Notes: a model not told the origin generated them from the sequence alone. DNA of 64,000 bases from Valencia hispanica (GCA_963556495.2 OY747714.1:47639041-47703040); one strand, 5' to 3'; positions 22,294-34,124 are shown, counted from the first letter of the stretch. Program-made: numbers and translations.

Positions 22294-22535
22294 GAGGTAA
22301 GCAATACACCGAGGTCAACATGGTCCCCAGGGTTAGCTATGGTGGAGGAGGTCGAGGTGAGCGATACACCGAGGTCAACATGGTCCCCAGGGTTAGCTAT
22401 GGTGGAGGAGGTCGAGGTGAGCGATACACCGAGGTCAACATGGTCCCCAGGGTTAGCTGTGGTGGAGGAGGTCGAGGTGAGCGATACACCGAGGTCAACA
22501 TGGTCCCCAGGGTTAGCTGTGGTGGAGGAGGTGTA
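22294..22535. repeat. 60-bp minisatellite, about four copies, inside a transposase ORF
   Basis: Tandem near-identical copies of a 60-bp unit (contains GATACACCGAGGTCAACATG). Because 60 is a multiple of three, the frame stays open as a 20-residue repeat ([11 protein letters not shown] then YGGGG or CGGGG). Confidence 0.95.
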
Positions 22536-22599
22536 ACAGTCTGGGCAGGCATCAACAGTCAGCCCAAAACTGATTGGGTTATCCTCTTGAGACCCGGCC

Positions 22600-23285
22600 C
22601 TTCCTTTTTGTGCACTGTATTGCAAATTTATTTTTTTATCATATCTGTCATACAGTTCTAAACAATAACAGTCCCTAAGATTCTTAGAGAGGACAACTAG
22701 CCTTGAAATTATGGGACATGTTTGGGGCTGTGGCCTTTCCAAATCCCTTTATTCTATAATTTCAAAATGGCTGGCTTCTTAACAAGCCATTATATGAAAG
22801 AAAGAAGGGTTACAGAGTTTTTATATTAAAAAGGTTTTTAAATTGTATATTTTGATTTATCTTTAAAAATTAACACTTAAGTAATTTGAAATATTTTTGT
22901 AGAAATACTAAATTTTACAGGGTAATCAAGCAATTTATTAATGTTCGCTGTAATGCCTTATATTGTTTATATTGTTTTTGTAGTGAAGAGTTTACCTGTG
23001 GCATTGTCCTATCTAAGCCAAAAAAAACATGTAGGGATCTGGGATATTTATTGATTTATTTTATTTTTATTTTGAGCGAAAAATGAATGGTAACCTACAA
23101 GAATTGGGGGGGGAGTTGTTCCGGGGATGTTCTGGAATGGCCCAGTCAAACTCCAGACCTCAATCCGATCGAGAATTGTTGGCAGAACCTGAAAGGGGCT
23201 TTGATATAATGTTCACAAAGTTTTCCGGTGACCTTTGCGTCTTTATAATTAGCCAATAAATTAAAAACCTTTTTTTTTACCCGGG
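22600..23285. mobile_element. Sequence inserted in the Tc1-like transposase, with a second Tc1 fragment
   Basis: Separates the two halves of the transposase near GACCCGG / CCCGGGTCTC. Near 23130-23210 it contains [18 protein letters not shown] coding, a catalytic-Glu fragment of a different Tc1 family. AT-rich otherwise. Confidence 0.6.
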
Positions 23286-23829
23286 TCTCAGGAGGTTATT
23301 GTAGATGGCTCTGTCACTGAATGTTCTTACCTTAAAGACATCATAGAACCCATCATCATCCCCCAATTCTCCCAACAAACCCCCAACTTCCTGTTCATAG
23401 ATGATAACGCTCCACCTCATCGTGCCAGAATTGACACAGCTCGACTTCAGGAAGTCAGAGTGTCTCATATGGGATGACCAGCAATGTCCCTTGACCTGAA
23501 CCCCATAGAGCATGTTTGGGAGCAGCTGAAGCAGAGACTGGATGATCGTACCCCACCCCCATGTGTTCTGGCAGAACTGCATGTAGCAGTTGTAGAAGAG
23601 TGGAACGCATTGCCTCAGGACAACATCATGAGGCTAGTGAGGAGCATGAGACGTCGCTGTCAAGCTGTCATTGTGGCAAATGGTGGAAACACCCGCTACT
23701 GACATTGTCGATTTGTGTTATTTGGGGCTACCCTTGTTATTGTCTACATTTTGGGGGTAATAAATATTACACTCATGAAAATTATATCAGGTATGTAAGC
23801 AGTAAGTTCTCTTGTCGTTGATATAATAC

Positions 23830-25300
23830 AGCGGAGGAAAGCAAACACCACAACTACCTTGGCACAACACCTGTCCAAGATGGCGGCCGCATGTCTTGCC
23901 TCAGAGCGGCCAATGTGGGGTCTACCCTATATATGTCTATGGTGTTGTATAAATACAGTACATGCAAAAATGTACGTATATGATTTGTTTTGAAAGCCCT
24001 TTTCTTGATGGTCTGATACTGATTTGATGTATGGTTAAACATTTAACATCTTGTTTTGGGTATTCTAAATAAAATTAAAATAAAACATTTTTCCATCGGA
24101 AAATCCGTCAACATAAGGTTAATAACAACTTGCTGAACTCTTTCCAAAGCCCATGTGCAGAACCAGAAAATATGTCACATTTTTGCCATGATCCCCACAG
24201 GAGCTGTTATTAACATTTATGTCTCTCTTAAATTTCACCATATAGTTAGTGCTTGGCAGGGTTAAAAATGGGCTCGTGCTGTTGGGTAAATATCATATGC
24301 ATTGTGCTAAATGGAGAAACGCTAAGCTTTCCTTCCCTGGTTTTATGAATGATTTTAAGTTTTTTGTTTTCATTGCTTAAAAAGATAAAGAGCAAATATG
24401 CCAAGAAATTAACCAGGATATCACCTGTCTTCTGCTTTTCAAAATTTTAACTTATTTTATTGTTTCACTGCTTTTTTTATGTTAAATTTAAATGCCTGCT
24501 AAAATGTATCTTTTCTGGGGCTTTTTTTTTAAAATAATTCCCCTAATGCTATGTTTCTTGTACTTCTGTATTGTATCTAATTTTCATTTGTATTATTATT
24601 ATTATCCTCTTTGAGAGTTTGTAAGGCTCCTCCCCTTCCTGTGGGTCCTCTGGCCGGAAAAATAAAACAAATGAATGGAAGTGAATAAAGAGAAGTTATT
24701 TTCTGGTCCGCTTCGTCTTACCTCCTGAATCACACATATGATGGACCTCGATTTAAATGACAACTAGTGATGATGCGTTTCGACTGTTTGCCAAGTGATT
24801 TGGGATTTATTTGGTTGTCAGAATTCGCAATTAAAATGCCTACAAATCAGAAGTCGCATATATGACGTCACGGAGCTAACGCTAGCTAGCCCTTAAAACT
24901 CTCACCGAGACCATGTGAAGCTGCATGCTGGCTCTCCCTCTACCGACTATTCATCCCCGAGCATAGCTACCACTTTCCATATTTATTGTGGTTTTCGCCA
25001 CGTTTAATGCTCCTTTCGTCCTGGAGGAAGGAGGCGAAGCCGGCTAATCTCACGGCCATTTTTCTCCTTCAGTTGTAGTCCACTAAGTGTTTTTACACGA
25101 AACCTAAAGTAACCTTTGCCGCCGGTCGAAAATGAGCGTTTTTCTCTGCATTAAAATGTGTCTTTAACATTTATGGAGATCATGTGTTCAATTCATGGCC
25201 CATTTCAAACGGGAGCAGAAAATAACATTTATCGCTGGATTGACTCATTCGTTTTATTTTGGCAAGTACGGACCCATTGACCGGAAGTAGAAGGGCGGGA
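23830..25300. other. No gene seen, repeat-like region upstream of V-set gene B
   Basis: AT-rich with short ORFs only and a short (ATT)n run near 24590-24604. The last 300 bp before 25318 become GC-richer and are the likely promoter region of gene B. Confidence 0.4.
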
Positions 25301-25407
25301 CTTAGGACCTTGTTCTCATGCTCCGCAGTCATGAGAACACGATCGCAGCTCTCCCAGTTCGAAACGGTTTGAGTCGTTCTTCGCGGCAGCTGCTTTCATT
25401 CATTAAC

Positions 25408-25579
25408 ATGAGCCATAAACCCAAATATCTGGACTATATTTGCACCTATCAGCGCGGCCAGTCAGTCTCTAATCCCGGAGCTCTCTGCTGTCCTCCACCG
25501 GGACTTTTACTCTGCTGCTTGATCGTCTTTCTGGCTTCTGGGTCATCGTCGGAACCAGCACCGACCGTTGGCCCAAATG
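25408..25579 (+). CDS. V-set gene B exon 1, leader
   Basis: 172 nt ending GGCCCAAATG before donor GTAAGATG, phase 1. It aligns with gene A exon 1 over TGCTTGATCGTC and TCATCG...GAACC.GCACCGA. The gene A start codon is absent here, so an upstream ATG is used. Confidence 0.6.
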
Positions 25580-28500
25580 GTAAGATGATCAGAGAACCGA
25601 ACATTTTCTGTCAGTGTGAACTTACTATGAGAATGGCTCCGTACAGTCATGAAACACCTGGAAGTCATTGAATTTGGGAGGCGGGGTCTTGTACATTTCT
25701 AGTCAGGCAAGTGACGCGACTTCCTTTGTAGCCCTTTAATACAGTTTACGGAGATAATACTAAAGCCAGTGTTGCTAACTTAGCGACTTTTGAGACCCCC
25801 TAAACGACTCTTCTTTTCCAAAAAGCGCCTAGCGACATTTCTGACCACCCTTAGCTCCTTTCTATGAAACTTTGACGCCGATATTTCCTGCAGTTTATAG
25901 AGACCCAGCATGCTCCTTCCCGACACTCAGAAAGGGAGTGATCTGCGCATGTGCACGCAGCATCATAAAGATACGTCGACTGACCAATCGTTTGAATTTG
26001 GACGATTGCAATTCCTTGTCTCGATTCCGATTCTCTGGAGGTACAGGGTCTTTTTTTGTTTTTTTTGTTGTTGCATATTTTAAATGACCTACTTTAAAAT
26101 ACACTGCTTGTCTACACTGCTATTTCTTCTTAATCATTGTGTGTTGGTCCTACCAGTGTGTATATTGAGCTTATTTATTTACTTACACAGTTTCTTTTTT
26201 TGTTATGTGTGTGTCTTGTTTCTATTTGTGTTTTTGAGTGCTGCTGCTGCAACAAGGAAATTTCCCTTATGGGATTAATAAAGTATTTCTACCTACCCAC
26301 CCGTAGATAGTCTTAGCCTACTTGATGAAATAGTCTAAACTTTACTTAATTTCCCTTAATTTAATTTACTTCTGGGATCACTTAAGTAATTTTGAATTGA
26401 ACTATGGAATTGCAACATGGATTTTATTTCTATTAACTTTTTACTTTCAATTAATTTCTCACATGGCTGTTATCCATGGACTTGGGGATAAATATTACAA
26501 TTTCTTTTTTTCCCCCACAGTGGTCAAATTTCTACAGGAGAGCTTTTATTTTTTGAAAATAACTGATTTCCAAACATCCTGCATGTCTATCTGCAGAATA
26601 TTGAACTAAAAATAAGAAACAACTTCAACAATCCCGTTCATATTAGCTGCAGGTACATTATAAAATCTAGTTGCACATCTGAGTATTATCAGCTGCCTGG
26701 CTAACGTTAGCTTAGCAATCTCAGAGCGTTTGTCTATGAAAACAAATACATGAGCTAACGTTAGCTTAGCAGTCTCAGAGCGTTTGTCTATGAAAACAAA
26801 TACATGAGCTAACGTTAGCTTAGCAATCTCAGAGCGTTTGTCTATGAAAACAAATACATGAGCTAACGTTAGCTTAGCAATCTCAGAGCGTTTGTCTATG
26901 AAAACAAATACATGAGCTAACGTTAGCTTAGCAATCTCAGAGCGTTTGTCTATGAAAACAAATACATGAGCTAACGTTAGCTTAGCAATCTCAGAGCGTT
27001 TGTCTATGAAAACAAATACATGAGCTAACGTTAGCTTAGCAATCTCAGAGCGTTTGTCTATGAAAACAAATACATGACCTAACGTTAGCTGGATATTTGC
27101 AACTTGAGCTGAACAACGGTTCGAGTTTAACTTGTTTGCTGCCGTAATGTTGACACCAGACGTATTTTACTGACCAGATTTGGACTGCAGGGCGGCGCTG
27201 GGCTGGATCCGGGAGGAAGAGCTAATGAGGTAAGCCGGTAAAGAGCGTCAAACACAGAGCGGTCAGTTCATTCTTACAGGAATAGCACTGAGTCCTGTTG
27301 TTTTGTCTGCTAAAGTGAAGAAAAATCTTAGTGTCTCCGCACACCTTCCATGACTGCGTTGTAACACTTCTGGGGGATTCTTCTTCGTTGGTATTCGGCG
27401 TGTTCTTCTTCTGGTCGGCGGACTGGGAATCGAAAAATGTAATGATTCCGGGAGAATCGACATACGAGTCCCGGTTCCAATCGATGCTCGATTCTCGATG
27501 CCCGACCCTAATCCACTCACAAACTAAGTTTATTTTGTAGTTAATGTAAATTCAAAGGTAAAAAAGAAGTCTGCTGGTATATAAAGCCGATCTTTTAATA
27601 AGCATAGATTGTATTATAACATTGTAGGAAATAGCATTCCTATCCAATTCCCTCTCAGGGATTAAGGCAGAAGGTTATGGACGACTACGGGGGTCATTGA
27701 AAAAGCAATACAGCATTTTGACGACGAGTGCTTAATTATTAATTACAAATATAGATTGCTAAATATAATTTCAAATTCAACAATTCATCCATACAAAAAA
27801 AAGACAAATTTGAAAAGCATTTTGTAATTACACATTTTAAATTGAAATACTAAAGAGGAATTGCAAATTGTATTTATTGTTTGATTTTTAAATTCTGTGA
27901 TTTTAAAAATGTTTATCAAATCATATTTCAAAATGGAGAATTAAATAACACAATTAATAAACGAGACTGTAAGTATCTTTTTCATACATTTAAAAAAGTT
28001 ATTCCCTTTTCTACATCCGTTTTTTCTTTCTGGCTCTCATTTTCAAATCCTTTTTGCAATTGCATTTCCTAAATGGTTTCCCCTCTCCTTTTAGCATTCG
28101 AGTGACCCTCCTGGTCCCTGAGCACAATGAAAACCGAGTTCAACCAATCACAGCTGCTCCTCGAATGTAACCAGCTCTCTCATTGGTTTGACAGCCACAT
28201 TTGGGTGGACCTTGCCGAGCTGCACAGCTCCTGTCTAAGAGTACAACCTATATTATATTTCTTTTTAAAGATGCAAAATCAAGCAAATTACCATCCGAGT
28301 CCAACAGATCAGATATAAACAGAATACTCCTTTCAAACCGCTTTCTAATAAATGGGGACTTTCTGTTGATTGTTATAACTCTATTGTTCCATAAGGGTGA
28401 CGTGGGGAGAAAAAATATGAGTCAATATAATTTTCCAAAAGGGAATAATCTGTTTGTGGAAGTTAGACAGTTTAACAGGGATTCTGTTAATCTCAAAATC

Positions 28501-31500
28501 ACATTTTAGAAAAATAATAAAAATGTAATCCTCCTAATTTCCTAAATATAGATCTAGGTATATGGAACCACATAGACTCAGACTGAGATAAACAAGCTTT
28601 GAGACGATTTACCTTAAAGGAGTCATAACCCAGTATTACCTTGGATACCCACGCTCTATTATAGTCTTTCAGGCCCTTCTAAAAAAGAAAAGTTGAGAAA
28701 AATGAACACAGAGCTCCTCTGACCCTTATTTCTGAAGGCATTATTGTCTCGCGAGATCTGATGCGATACTTTGGCTGTCGTGGACGGGCATTGTAATAAT
28801 GCAAATGAGGGACGCGTTGATTGGTTGCAGGAAGGAGGGGGGCTGACACCGCAGGTAACGCTTAACCCAGGTCTACTACTCCCGCTAGCATACAATAGCC
28901 ACATTAGCAGTTAGCTGCTGTTTGTTACACACAGTAGAGCAATAAAAACACAGCCTTACCGTTTCTATTGTAGACAAGCCTCTGATTGTTGGAATGGCCC
29001 CTCTTTCTAAATGGAGCTCGAGTTCGTACTTTGAATTGGAATTGAGTAATGGCGGCGCTCGATTGAGTATGAGGGGGAGAGGAGCAGGGCGGGCTTCCTG
29101 CAGCATAGGTCTGCGTTGTCTATATATGGTATATCCTGCGCCGACTTGACGTCAAATTGGCCAGAAATTAAAACCACGTATTTGAGTGCGCGTGCAATCA
29201 TAACATACATTTATTTTCTCGTGGAAAAGTGAAAATTACAGGTCATGACTCCTTTTTAAAAGTTCCTACTAATGATTCAACATCCAGGGCTTTAACACCT
29301 CCTTTATTATAATCCTTAATTAATTGAGATATTTTAATATGAGTTTTATTTCTCCAGATAAACGGAGAAAAGATAGAGCTGGCCATCTTAATGTTTTTGC
29401 AGAGAAACAAACAGAATGGTGCGAGGATATTAATTTAGAAATGCCTTTAGCATTAGAGAGAATAACTCTACCAAATATAGTTATGTCTCTTGTTAAACAT
29501 CGACTGGGATAACTTCTCATGTTTGAGATACAGTTGGAAATATTAGATTAGTTTTTAGTTAATACTATTCCTAAATATTTCAATTCAGTTAAAACTCTTA
29601 TTGAAGCTATATCGGACACAGAATATGAGTGAATAGGAAGTATCTCACATTTATTTATATTTAGATGTAGTCCTGAAGCCTGGGAACATAATGAAATGGT
29701 GCTGAGAGACATAAACTACCGTGGATTAAACCTCTAAAAATAAGACTGTATCATCTGCGCATATTTATTTATTTTGAATTCCTTATCAGAAAATATTTCT
29801 GCCTCGTAAATTGGGGTCCTTTACGTTGCTTGGCGCTGATAACCGAGTAGTTACCCCTGACGAATACCTCGCTTCACCTCAAACCTATTGGTCATTCCCC
29901 GGATTAAGGGAGACGTAACTATATAGATCAGAGTAAAACATTTTAATTATATTGTGTTAAGTGATGTAATGTTTCTTGCAAAAAAAAAGGGATTTCCAAC
30001 AGCATCAAAAGTTTATAAAAGTCTAGAAATGACACCAGACCCGTGATAATCAACCATATCAAGAATCAACCAAATATGATTTTGTATATTTCTACACCTT
30101 TTATAAAAAGCTGACTGATATTCGTCTACTACTTTATATAGTAGACGTAGACATGCGGCTGTAATTTATATTTATAGTCACTGCACAGGAGAGTAATAGA
30201 TCTCCAATTCTCTTAGAGCAATTTATCTTTATTGGGTTTTGGGATTAATGCAATGAAACCATATTTATTGTTTGGGTGAGACTAGTTCTAGTGATACAGT
30301 TCAGAAATGCGTTGTATAGCACTACTCTGATATTGTTCCAGAACAGAAAAAGCAATAAAATTATTCTGTTAACCCATCAATTCCTGGTGGTCCTTCTTCA
30401 CCTTTGTAATATGACCTTTAATCGTCTCAACAACAAAAAAAAGCAGAGCTATTTCCCTCAGAATACTGTGACCTACGGCTGGGTGATACGGCCTCAAATC
30501 TATATTGCGATATTATCTAAAGCGTGTGCGGTAACGATATCTATCGTGATATATTCTTTTCTTTAAATACAGTGGCTTGCAAAAGTTTTCCGCCCCCTTG
30601 AACTTTTCCACATTTTGTCACATTACAGCCACAAACATGAATCAATTTTATTGGAATTCCAGATAAAAGACCAATACAAAGTGGTGTACACGTGAAAAGT
30701 GGAACGAAAATCATCATCAATCAAAACATGATTCCAAACAGTTTTTACAAATAAATAAGTGAAAAGTGGGGTAGTTTCATGGGGAACATCGACCATTATT
30801 GGAGGGATTAAACCACGAAAACTTGGTTGCAATGGAGATTATTTAATCTCCAATAATCACAAAGGATATTGGTGGTAATCAAATGGAGAATGTTATTTTA
30901 GAAAGTTTGGCAAGTAGCCATAAAAAGAAGACTCAAAGAAAAATACATTCAGTGTTGTGAACAGCTGCTATGGCACATAAGCGTGCAAACATTGTATTTC
31001 AAAAGTGCACAAAGGGAACAAATAATGCACCTCATTATGCGTTATATAACAAAAATAAAACAATACTTCAATTAGTGCGACAAAAAAATAAAAATTTCTG
31101 ATTGCAAGCAAGTTTGTAAACTTGGCTCAGTGTGAGAAATTAGCTTTGGCACTGGCAGCCAATCTCTTAAATCTGGGTAGGAATGGAGTCAAAGCAATTC
31201 TCAGACATGCATGTACTTGGTCATTGGTCAGTTGTGAGCGGTACTTAGAGCGGTGCGTAGAGAAGGCGGACTCGCAGCTATAGGTAGAGCCAAACATTGT
31301 TAATGTGTACACTGCCACCTTGTGAAGTACAGGAAACGTTGCCTTTGGCACAGTCTGCAGCCAAAAATGGACAGAGTCAGAGGATTCCCATTATTCTCGT
31401 AACACTACGTCAGCCTGTAAATCTAATGGCTCCATTTGGAGGGCATGTGCCTTAGCCCATTGGTACACATGTACCTCCTTTGAGAATGAAATAACATTCT

Positions 31501-33821
31501 TCACAAAATATGGACTCCTTTCGAAGAGCATCAGCTTATCTCCCAATGCAAAGCCATGAAAGCGAGCCTTATATTTTTAATCAACTTTTGGATAAAGTCA
31601 GAATGAGCTGTGACATTGCTGTCCTGTATCTCCTTCATTAAAGGAAAATGTGTACGGTCCTACTGAAGATCCATTTTCAAAAGACTGAACTACATCAGTT
31701 AACGGGCTGTTTACACGACAACGTTGCCGTTTTTGTTTGAATACACGACAGGGCGCGCGATGGAAAAGGATGTAGTACATATGCCCGGCCTTTAGATGGC
31801 AGCGTGCCCCGTGTATGCAGCGCTCCAAGGTTTCCCCCTCACAACCCGGAAAAGAAACATTTCATGATAACTAACAATGGCGGTCTTCTAGTAGTTATCA
31901 GCTTAAATAAAGCCGTATTGATTATTTAACGCACGTACTTTATGCGTTTCCGTTGGCGATCACATAGAAGCCTGATGATCTCTACGTTTTGCTTGCAGAG
32001 ACCAAGTAAATTCAGAAGCTGGGGACCCCCTCCTTATAGCATGAAGGAGCAAAAAACAAACATAACAATTAAAACATTTATATCCTTCTGCTATATGTAC
32101 AGTCTGCAAACCAAATGGGGGTAAAAAATAAAAAAAGGAGACAAAAAGAAAGCAAAGAAAAAAAGAGTATTATTACGGTAAGTTAAAGTTTTCAAGCAGA
32201 GATTATAGTTTAACCGCTTGCTTAGTCTTCAGCTCCTGCGAGACTGAGAATAAAGCGAAGCTACCGCTAGCTGGGAAGCTGTTGCTGGGAGTCTGTTTTG
32301 GTGTCACATTTGAAAGTTTCCCTGTAGAAACGTTCTGTACATTAATGTTCTGCATGAGTCCAGGTAGATGACAGCTGGATCCATTCTGTACACGTAGATG
32401 AAATAAAACCTGATATTTGTGTACAGAAGAGAAGCTTTGTGTGAAGATCGGAGACGACGTCCTCCTCAGCTGTCTCTGCCTCAGACCCGCGGACGTCACC
32501 GCCTTGAAGTGGTCCCGGTCCAACATGGACAACTACGTCTTCTTCTACAGGGACAGGCGCGCGTACGAGCACTACCAGAACCTCCTGTATCTGGGCCGGG
32601 TGAAGCTGGTGGACCCGCTGATGAGCAGCAGGAATCTGTCCGTCATCCTGTCCAACGCCACCCTGGAGGACACTGGGACCTTCTACTGTAATGTTGGCCT
32701 GGCTGGAGGACAAACCACAGAGACCTTACACACCATCTACCTGCAGGTGGCGCCACCAACAGGTGAGCTGATTCCCCCGCCGCAAAGAGGTCTGTGCAAC
32801 GCAGTATTGGGCCATTTCCACCCAAAATACTTCAGCTTATAAACCCATTTGTTTTATAAGAGATTTAGTTCCAGTAAATTTTTAATGCCTCTCTGTGCAC
32901 GATTGGTTTAAAACATAAAGAACTTTAAGAGGAAAAAAAACAATTGCATACACCCAATAACAGAACGAAATACTGTAGTATTTCCTGTGTTTTATTTTGT
33001 TCTTTATTGTTAGATTTAGTGTTGATGTGTGTCTCGTATCGCCACCCGGTAGCCTTTGATGAAATAAGGAAGGCAATAATTTTTTTCCATCACGCCACAC
33101 ACACGTTTGTGGATTGATCATTTTATCGATGCTGAATTATCGTCCGGCCCTAGTTCCAGGTGACTGTTCAGGTATGTTAGGTTCTGTTAACCTATAGGAA
33201 GCGTCCAAAGCCATGACATCATCATCTTGGCTTTACCTCGGTTTTTTTAAAGAGACGGTAACCATTGTGTATGTGACCTTCTGACCTTGAGGACCTTCAG
33301 GTAACCTTCAGGTGACCTTTAGGTGACCCGATGATCCAGCAGCTTGTAGAATCTCCTCTAACCTCGTGGTCCTGCCACAACGTTTTAATCTGAGAGCTGG
33401 ACTTTGACTAGGGCACTGCCCCGTCATGGTTCTGCTGCTGTGTTTAGGATCGTCGTCCTGCTGAGCTCTCCCACATCATGACCCTCCCACCACCGTGCTT
33501 TACTCTCACTGCTTCTCCTCATCGATAGGAATTGGTGGATCAGGCGTCTGATCAGGCCTCCCTTTGGAGGTTTCCAGGACCTGCTGCCCCCATGACTCCA
33601 TCATGGATGGATGGATGGAGCTTTTTCTAGAAGCTTCTCAGCTTCTGGTTCCTGTAGATGGATGGAAACCAACATCTGACCAACGTTTCACTTCCTCCTC
33701 ATGTTTCTGCTCCACAGATCCCGCAGACGGATCCCAGGAGGACAGAAGAAGCAGCGCTGCATCGATGGGGGGTGTTACAGTCGCTTTGGTTCTGTTGATC
33801 GGTGCTGTGATCATCATTTGA
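25408..33821 (+). CDS. V-set receptor gene B (single V-type Ig, TM, no cytoplasmic tail)
   Basis: Exons 25408-25579 (leader), 32427-32762 (V-type Ig) and 33718-33821 (transmembrane), all phase 1, give 203 residues. The leader has a long n-region and core GLLLCCLIVFLASG; the further ATG at 25318 is in frame and gives 30 more residues. The Ig exon is nearly identical to that of gene A (LLSCLCL, LKW, LEDTGTFYC). The membrane segment GVTVALVLLIGAVIII is followed at once by TGA, where gene A has CGA, so the product is predicted to be tail-less. Intron 1 (6.8 kb) holds a 54-bp minisatellite, an L1-Tx1 remnant and a hAT remnant. The last two exons are duplicated as B'. The exon 1 assignment depends on homology to gene A. 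Confidence 0.7.
25767..25992. mobile_element. MITE fragment, same family as 37472-38487
   Basis: CAGTGTTGCTAACTTAGCGAC end, then AGCGCCTAGCGACATTTCTG and GATATTTCCTGCA, matching the reverse complement of the right part of the 37.5-38.5 kb element. Confidence 0.65.
26701..27090. repeat. 54-bp minisatellite, seven copies plus a partial one
   Basis: Seven near-identical 54-bp units starting CTAACGTTAGCTTAGCAATC. The unit junction makes the 12-bp palindrome GCTAACGTTAGC. There are no spacers. Located in intron 1 of V-set gene B. Confidence 0.95.
28090..30250 (-). mobile_element. L1-Tx1-like LINE ORF2 remnant, split by a MITE
   Basis: Minus-strand decayed coding. At 29320-29520 it reads CLTRDITIFGRVILSNAKGI, the post-RT signature of L1/Tx1 elements. 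At 28390-28510 it reads PVKLSNFHKQIIPFWKI with FSPH downstream, from the same protein. The two halves are separated by a MITE at 28614-29259. Many stops. Outer boundaries are approximate. Confidence 0.65.
28614..29259. mobile_element. MITE with TTAAAGGAGTCATRACC ends
   Basis: The left TTAAAGGAGTCATAACC and right GGTCATGACTCCTTTTTAA are inverted repeats. The interior is non-coding. It interrupts the L1-Tx1 remnant, so it is younger. Confidence 0.75.
30485..30565. repeat. hAT-type repeat end (GGCTGGGTGATACGGC)
   Basis: ACGGCTGGGTGATACGGCCT with ATTGCGATATTATC and TATCGTGATATA tracts, typical of small fish hAT elements. Only one end is present. Confidence 0.5.
30571..30745. mobile_element. Tc1-type terminal inverted repeat fragment
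   Basis: CAGTGGCTTGCAAAAGTTTT followed by CCCTTGAACTTTTCCACATT and GACCAATACAAAGTGGTGTA, a very common fish Tc1 end. No transposase follows. Confidence 0.7.
31100..31580 (-). mobile_element. hAT transposase C-terminal fragment
   Basis: Minus strand. KLMLFERSPYFVKNVISFSK (about 31470-31545), then TFPVLHKVAVYTLTMFGSTY and SCESAFSTHRSKYRSQLTND, then ALTPFLPRFKRLAA. This is the C-terminal dimerisation region of hAT transposases of the type also co-opted in vertebrate ZBED-like genes. There is no N-terminal domain or intact frame. The left boundary of the duplicated unit (31471) cuts this fragment. Confidence 0.75.
31700..31850. repeat. MITE-like block (copy 1)
   Basis: GGGCTGTTTACACGACAACG and ATGGCAGCGTGCCCCGTGT, a recurrent fish repeat. 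Repeated at 45337-45487. Confidence 0.4.
32427..32762 (+). CDS. V-set gene B exon 2, V-type Ig domain
   Basis: 336 nt after GTGTACAG, donor GTGAGCTGAT. The acceptor is a CAGAAG (NAGNAG) tandem, so one residue may be optional. It lies inside the duplicated unit; the coding sequence is identical to B' by eye. Confidence 0.88.
33718..33821 (+). CDS. V-set gene B exon 3, transmembrane, ends in TGA
   Basis: 104 nt after TGCTCCACAG: stalk DPADGSQEDRRSS, membrane helix, stop at 33819-33821. The in-frame sequence after the stop is shorter than in gene A, so more than one change separates the tails. Confidence 0.82.
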
Positions 33822-34124
33822 AGAAGAAACAAACCAAGAAATGTGACCAGGTCCTGAGCTGATCCTCCTCCAGAACTCAGACCAAGCACTGATCCTTAGA
33901 CATGGGAACAACAATCCATCTCTCCATTTCTCCTTTTCTGCACTTTCTTCTCTCTGCTTCCAACCTCTGATTCTGGGCAGCTTATAAACATTAACAGATG
34001 TTCCTCTGACAGGAGAACATCAGATTCACAACAGCTGTCATCTTTAAGCTGCCAGGATGGGTGGAGTTAAACTTTTAACCTGCCGTGATTACCTGAACAT
34101 AAGCTGCACACACACTACCTTTAA

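Larger units (their letters stand above)
21796..23702 (+). mobile_element. Tc1-like transposase pseudogene with internal expansion and insertion
   Basis: Starts MNTRRHLTDEQRHLAIARL (helix-turn-helix region). It continues with stops to [20 protein letters not shown] (Asp motif), VTVWAGINS, then FIDDNAPPHRARIDTARLQE and SLDLNPIEHVWEQLKQRL (catalytic Glu). It ends near ANGGNTRY at 23702. Two structural defects are seen: a 60-bp unit amplified at 22294-22535, and about 690 bp of foreign sequence at 22600-23285. Terminal repeats were not resolved. Confidence 0.8.

Noticed and set aside
22143..22661. 172-codon frame with glycine repeats as a novel protein
   Set aside because: It lies inside a Tc1-like transposase pseudogene; the repeats are a local minisatellite.
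26701..27090. Regular repeats resembling a CRISPR array
   Set aside because: Units are directly adjacent 54-bp tandem copies without variable spacers, in a vertebrate intron.
31127..31351. hAT C-terminal frame as a domesticated ZBED-like host gene
   Set aside because: Only a fragment remains, without an N-terminal zinc finger or catalytic core, and the flanks are transposon debris.
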